Positions 61,273 through 64,000 of a DNA stretch of 64,000 bases are shown here, piece by piece. The stretch's first letter is position 1; every line of letters begins with the position of its first letter. The notes below the pieces were generated by a model. That model saw only the letters and a program-made list of their open reading frames with translations, did no database searches and had not been told where the DNA came from. Both the position numbers and the translations under genes were made by a program. Origin of the DNA: Oligoflexia bacterium (GTDB lineage: Bacteria; Bdellovibrionota; Bacteriovoracia; Bacteriovoracales; Bacteriovoracaceae); NCBI GenBank assembly GCA_015231955.1, contig JADGAN010000007.1:62001-126000 (forward strand), written 5' to 3'.

Positions 61273-63882
61273 CTATAACGTTATCAGACCCAGCAATTGC
61301 CCGCTCCCCGCCTCTCCTGCTTTTACTTGAGGATCTTGAAGATCGATTTTAAAATGAAGCGCAAAATCGTTATCACCCTCTTCATCCACTAGGCGTTGGT
61401 AAATATCCCAAACTTGATTTTGATGATCACGCTCGATGGTGGTTAATCGTTTGTTTCGAGCATTCGGTGTAATCATAATCTCCTTGTGGACATCGTAGTA
61501 GGCATCCATCATCGTAGATAGTTTCTCCACACTCCACTCGCTTGCATTTGAAATCTCTTCTAAGATACTCTCGTAGCGTTCAAAGCTAAGATCACGAACC
61601 ACCCGGAAAATAGCACTTCGTAAAGAGTTCGTAAAGCGCTCCATATCTGCAAGCGCCAAGAGCTCCTCTGCCTTTTCTGCTTTTGCCTTCTCTTTTTCAA
61701 GCTCTTTTCGACCATAAGCGATCGGGTCTTTTAGGCGCTCCCACTCCTCGAGTAAGCTCGAATCCACCTCGCGGATCATCTGTTCAAAGTATAAAATCGC
61801 ATCCATTACCGCTTCATTTTTTGACTGCTCCGGTAGTGTTTGCGAAAGCACGCGATAAACATCACTTAAGTAACGAAGAAGCAATCCCTCGGAACGCTCA
61901 AGTGCATACTCCTTAATATAGTCGTTAAAGGATAAAAAGCTCTCATACATCTCACGCACAATCGATTTTGGAGAGATGTTCTCCTCGCCAATCCAGGGGT
62001 AACGGGCCTTAAAAGCATTAAAGTTGTTGTAGATAAAGTCGCGCTCCGGTTTAGGCCACTCCACCTTCTCTAGCTCCTCCATGCGCTCTTCATAGGGAAC
62101 ACCTTGTGTTTTTAATTCGAAGATGAGGTCACGTTTAACACGATCGAGCTGTTTATTTAAAATGGCATCGGGGTCTTCAACCACCGATTCACAAATGGTA
62201 AGTATCTTTAAAGCGTAATCTTCAGCATAAGGATCGATAAGATCAACAGCATCGAGAACAAAGAGTGAGAGTGCATGGTGAAGTGAGAAGTCCTCTTGTA
62301 AGTGCAGGTTCAAGCGCAGTCCAGGTCCCGGTTTTATAAACTCAATAATCTTTCGCTCCACCAGCGAACGAAAATGCAAGAAGGCCTCACCCTTTAAGCG
62401 CTTCTTTATATGCTCACTCTCGTGTGACGAAGCGATCATGCGTTTCATCGCCCGGCAACCATCACCACTCTCCCTTGATAGCACTTGCAATAGCATCCCT
62501 GCGCTCACCTTAAAACTAGATTTTAACGGTTCAGGAGGAGAAGCGAGCAAGCGCTCATAATCGGCGTGCCTCCACAGCACAAAGTTTTTATCTGGCGGTC
62601 GCACCTTCACCTGGGCCTTCTTCCCTTTTGCTTTGGCCTTCTCCTCATTCATCTTATTCTCGATGATATAAGAGGGGGCCATCACTACTACCGTGCCACT
62701 CTCATCAAAACCTTTACGCCCGGCCCGGCCTGCAATCTGATGAAAATCGCGTGCAGTTAAGAGCGCCACCTTCTCTCCATTATATTTACAAAGCTTGGTG
62801 AACAAAACCGTACGAATGGGGACATTGATTCCTACCCCTAGCGTATCGGTTCCAACAATAATTTTAAGCAACCCTCGCTGTGCTAACTTCTCCACTAAAA
62901 TACGATAACGTGGAAGCAATCCCGCATGGTGGATGCCAATGCCGTGGCGTAAGTAGCGACTGATATCTTTGCCATAGGGAGTGGAAAACTTCACCCCCTC
63001 CAGTGCTTTGGCGATCTCTTGCTTCTCTTCCTTTGAACAGTAGTTGACACAGGTCAATGCCTGAGCATTTTCTGCACACTCGCGCTGGGTAAAGTTCACC
63101 ATATAAATGGGCGCTTTTTGTGCACTCACTAAGCGCTCCAACACCATCTCCAGTGGGTACTCCTCATAGGAGAATTCTAGTGGCACCGGACGCTCACCAC
63201 CAACAACACTCTTAGTGGCAATCCCAGTGAGTTTACTTAGCTCCTCTGCAAAAAAAGTGCTCTCTCCCATGGTTGCAGACATCAGCAAAAAACGCGCCCG
63301 TGTAAGTGTCAACAGCGGAATCTGCCAGGCCACTCCACGCTCGCGATCGGCATAGTAGTGAAACTCATCCATTACCACATCATCAACCGCACACCCCTCC
63401 CCACTTCGAAGCGCCATATTCGCCAAAATCTCAGCGGTACAACAAATAATCGGAGCATCACGATTCACACTCGCATCTCCCGTAATCAGCCCCACCTTAT
63501 CCGGACCGAAATCAAAACAGAGGGAGATGAATTTTTCATTGACCAAGGCCTTAATGGGGCAGGTGTAGAAAGAGCGACGCTTTAGCGCCAGCGCCCGAAA
63601 GTGCATAGCAAGCGCCACCATCGATTTTCCCGACCCCGTAGGCGTATTTAAGATCACATTTTTTCCATCGAAGATCTCTAAGATCGCCTCCTCTTGGGCC
63701 GGATAAAGGGTGAGTCCCCGCTCCTCACAATAAGCAAGAAAGCGATCCAGTAGCTCTCCACTATCGCACTCACGCTCACACTCACCCTCACTATGACTAT
63801 CGGGTAATCTTTTTAACAAAGGATACGCTTGCAGCTTTTCATTATCATTTTCACGGGTAGATTCGCTCGTTTTTGTTTGCAT
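61273..63882 (-). CDS. Ski2-like DEAD/DEAH-box RNA helicase with DUF3516-type C-terminus
   Basis: An 869-residue superfamily-2 helicase with Q-region LYPAQEEAI, motif [10 protein letters not shown], motif II as DEFH ([13 protein letters not shown]), motif III SATMG, and later [13 protein letters not shown] and [11 protein letters not shown] (motifs V and VI). The C-terminal half matches the DUF3516 helicase group of actinobacteria and some proteobacteria. It is likely an ATP-driven RNA remodelling enzyme. An in-frame TTG at 63900 exists; ATG 63882 after AAAGAGAAG is preferred. The start overlaps the upstream gene. Confidence 0.9.
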   Translation of the reverse strand: MQTKTSESTRENDNEKLQAYPLLKRLPDSHSEGECERECDSGELLDRFLAYCEERGLTLYPAQEEAILEIFDGKNVILNTPTGSGKSMVALAMHFRALALKRRSFYTCPIKALVNEKFISLCFDFGPDKVGLITGDASVNRDAPIICCTAEILANMALRSGEGCAVDDVVMDEFHYYADRERGVAWQIPLLTLTRARFLLMSATMGESTFFAEELSKLTGIATKSVVGGERPVPLEFSYEEYPLEMVLERLVSAQKAPIYMVNFTQRECAENAQALTCVNYCSKEEKQEIAKALEGVKFSTPYGKDISRYLRHGIGIHHAGLLPRYRILVEKLAQRGLLKIIVGTDTLGVGINVPIRTVLFTKLCKYNGEKVALLTARDFHQIAGRAGRKGFDESGTVVVMAPSYIIENKMNEEKAKAKGKKAQVKVRPPDKNFVLWRHADYERLLASPPEPLKSSFKVSAGMLLQVLSRESGDGCRAMKRMIASSHESEHIKKRLKGEAFLHFRSLVERKIIEFIKPGPGLRLNLHLQEDFSLHHALSLFVLDAVDLIDPYAEDYALKILTICESVVEDPDAILNKQLDRVKRDLIFELKTQGVPYEERMEELEKVEWPKPERDFIYNNFNAFKARYPWIGEENISPKSIVREMYESFLSFNDYIKEYALERSEGLLLRYLSDVYRVLSQTLPEQSKNEAVMDAILYFEQMIREVDSSLLEEWERLKDPIAYGRKELEKEKAKAEKAEELLALADMERFTNSLRSAIFRVVRDLSFERYESILEEISNASEWSVEKLSTMMDAYYDVHKEIMITPNARNKRLTTIERDHQNQVWDIYQRLVDEEGDNDFALHFKIDLQDPQVKAGEAGSGQLLGLITL

Positions 63883-64000
63883 ACTTCTCTTTCTTTTCAA
63901 TAATTTTGTTTCGATACTCTATGACATCAAAAATTTGCTCTTCAATGGAGGAGGAGAGACTACTCATCGGGTACTGACTCTCACTATATGCTCTCAGCGG
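63851..64000 (-). CDS. 3' end of an unidentified gene (runs off window)
   Basis: The reverse strand is open from the window edge to a TGA at 63851-63853, 49 sense codons, ending with a charged helix ([18 protein letters not shown], then [10 protein letters not shown]). It overlaps the helicase start by about 32 bases in another frame, so the two are probably translationally coupled. Too little is visible for a family call. Confidence 0.5.
   Translation of the reverse strand, partial: PLRAYSESQYPMSSLSSSIEEQIFDVIEYRNKIIEKKEKYANKNERIYP

Noticed and set aside
1-64000. CRISPR arrays, tRNA or rRNA genes
   Set aside because: No regularly spaced direct repeats, cloverleaf-like sequences or rRNA-like stretches were noticed on reading both strands.

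Overview
The window is about 64 kb of bacterial chromosome of moderate, slightly AT-rich composition. It encodes Sec and Tat signal peptides, lipoproteins, a TolC/RND efflux system, MurB and an oxygen-dependent HemF, so the source is a Gram-negative organism living aerobically at least part of the time. The mix of serine-pathway genes with a DUF1015 protein, a DUF3516-type Ski2-like helicase, CAP/ricin and patatin exoproteins and many unrecognised secreted proteins suggests Bdellovibrionota/Oligoflexia or a nearby deltaproteobacterial lineage. That placement is an inference; no rRNA or other marker gene is present.

Layout. 1-5 kb: start of an M29 aminopeptidase, then a compact envelope-acylation cluster (GNAT/BioF2-like, MBOAT, SGNH-like) and a secreted tyrosine phosphatase. 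5-8.3 kb: A-type Fe-S carrier, Mrp ATPase with DUF59 and DUF971, and a quinone oxidoreductase. 8.3-12 kb: secreted CAP-ricin protein, a gene-poor stretch with coding debris, a coiled-coil protein with an in-frame stop and continuation, and a Sel1-like lipoprotein. 12.2-15.8 kb: DUF1015, serA and, convergent, serC, separated by a terminator and a long imperfect hairpin. 16-22.8 kb: murB, then on the minus strand hemF, tatA, tatC and a periplasmic [NiFe] hydrogenase whose large subunit has no C-terminal maturation extension; a choloylglycine-hydrolase-like exoenzyme lies upstream.

23-25.4 kb: arsenic-type operon (arsR, thioredoxin-like protein, ArsF-like protein, permease). 25.6-28.9 kb: a region bounded by about 390-bp inverted repeats carrying the 5' part of a RAYT/IS200-like transposase gene, one copy truncated. 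29-39.6 kb: mostly secreted or membrane proteins, including a GH5 endoglycoceramidase-like enzyme, a histidine phosphatase and several unknowns. 39.7-45.5 kb: CusC-CusB-CusA heavy-metal efflux. 45.5-48.6 kb: cobalamin riboswitch and the CbiMNQO cobalt ECF transporter; the 3' end of cbiO overlaps, antisense, a Cys/Arg-repeat secreted protein.

48.8-55.6 kb: secreted HExxH protein, ankyrin-repeat protein with near-identical DNA repeats, UraA-type permease, and a nucleotidyltransferase pair resembling a toxin-antitoxin unit. 55.8-61.2 kb: a patatin-like exoprotein gene whose 3' end is duplicated about 3.3 kb downstream, enclosing two very AT-rich genes for secreted proteins; this is the clearest sign of foreign insertion. 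61.3-64 kb: Ski2-like helicase and the 3' end of an overlapping upstream gene. No rRNA, tRNA, CRISPR array or phage module was seen.

The most unusual items are the extension-less hydrogenase in an operon with tatAC, the DUF1015-serA/serC cluster without serB, the displaced patatin 3' end, the RAYT inverted repeat, the cbiO/Cys-rich antisense overlap, and several strong hairpins set exactly at gene ends.
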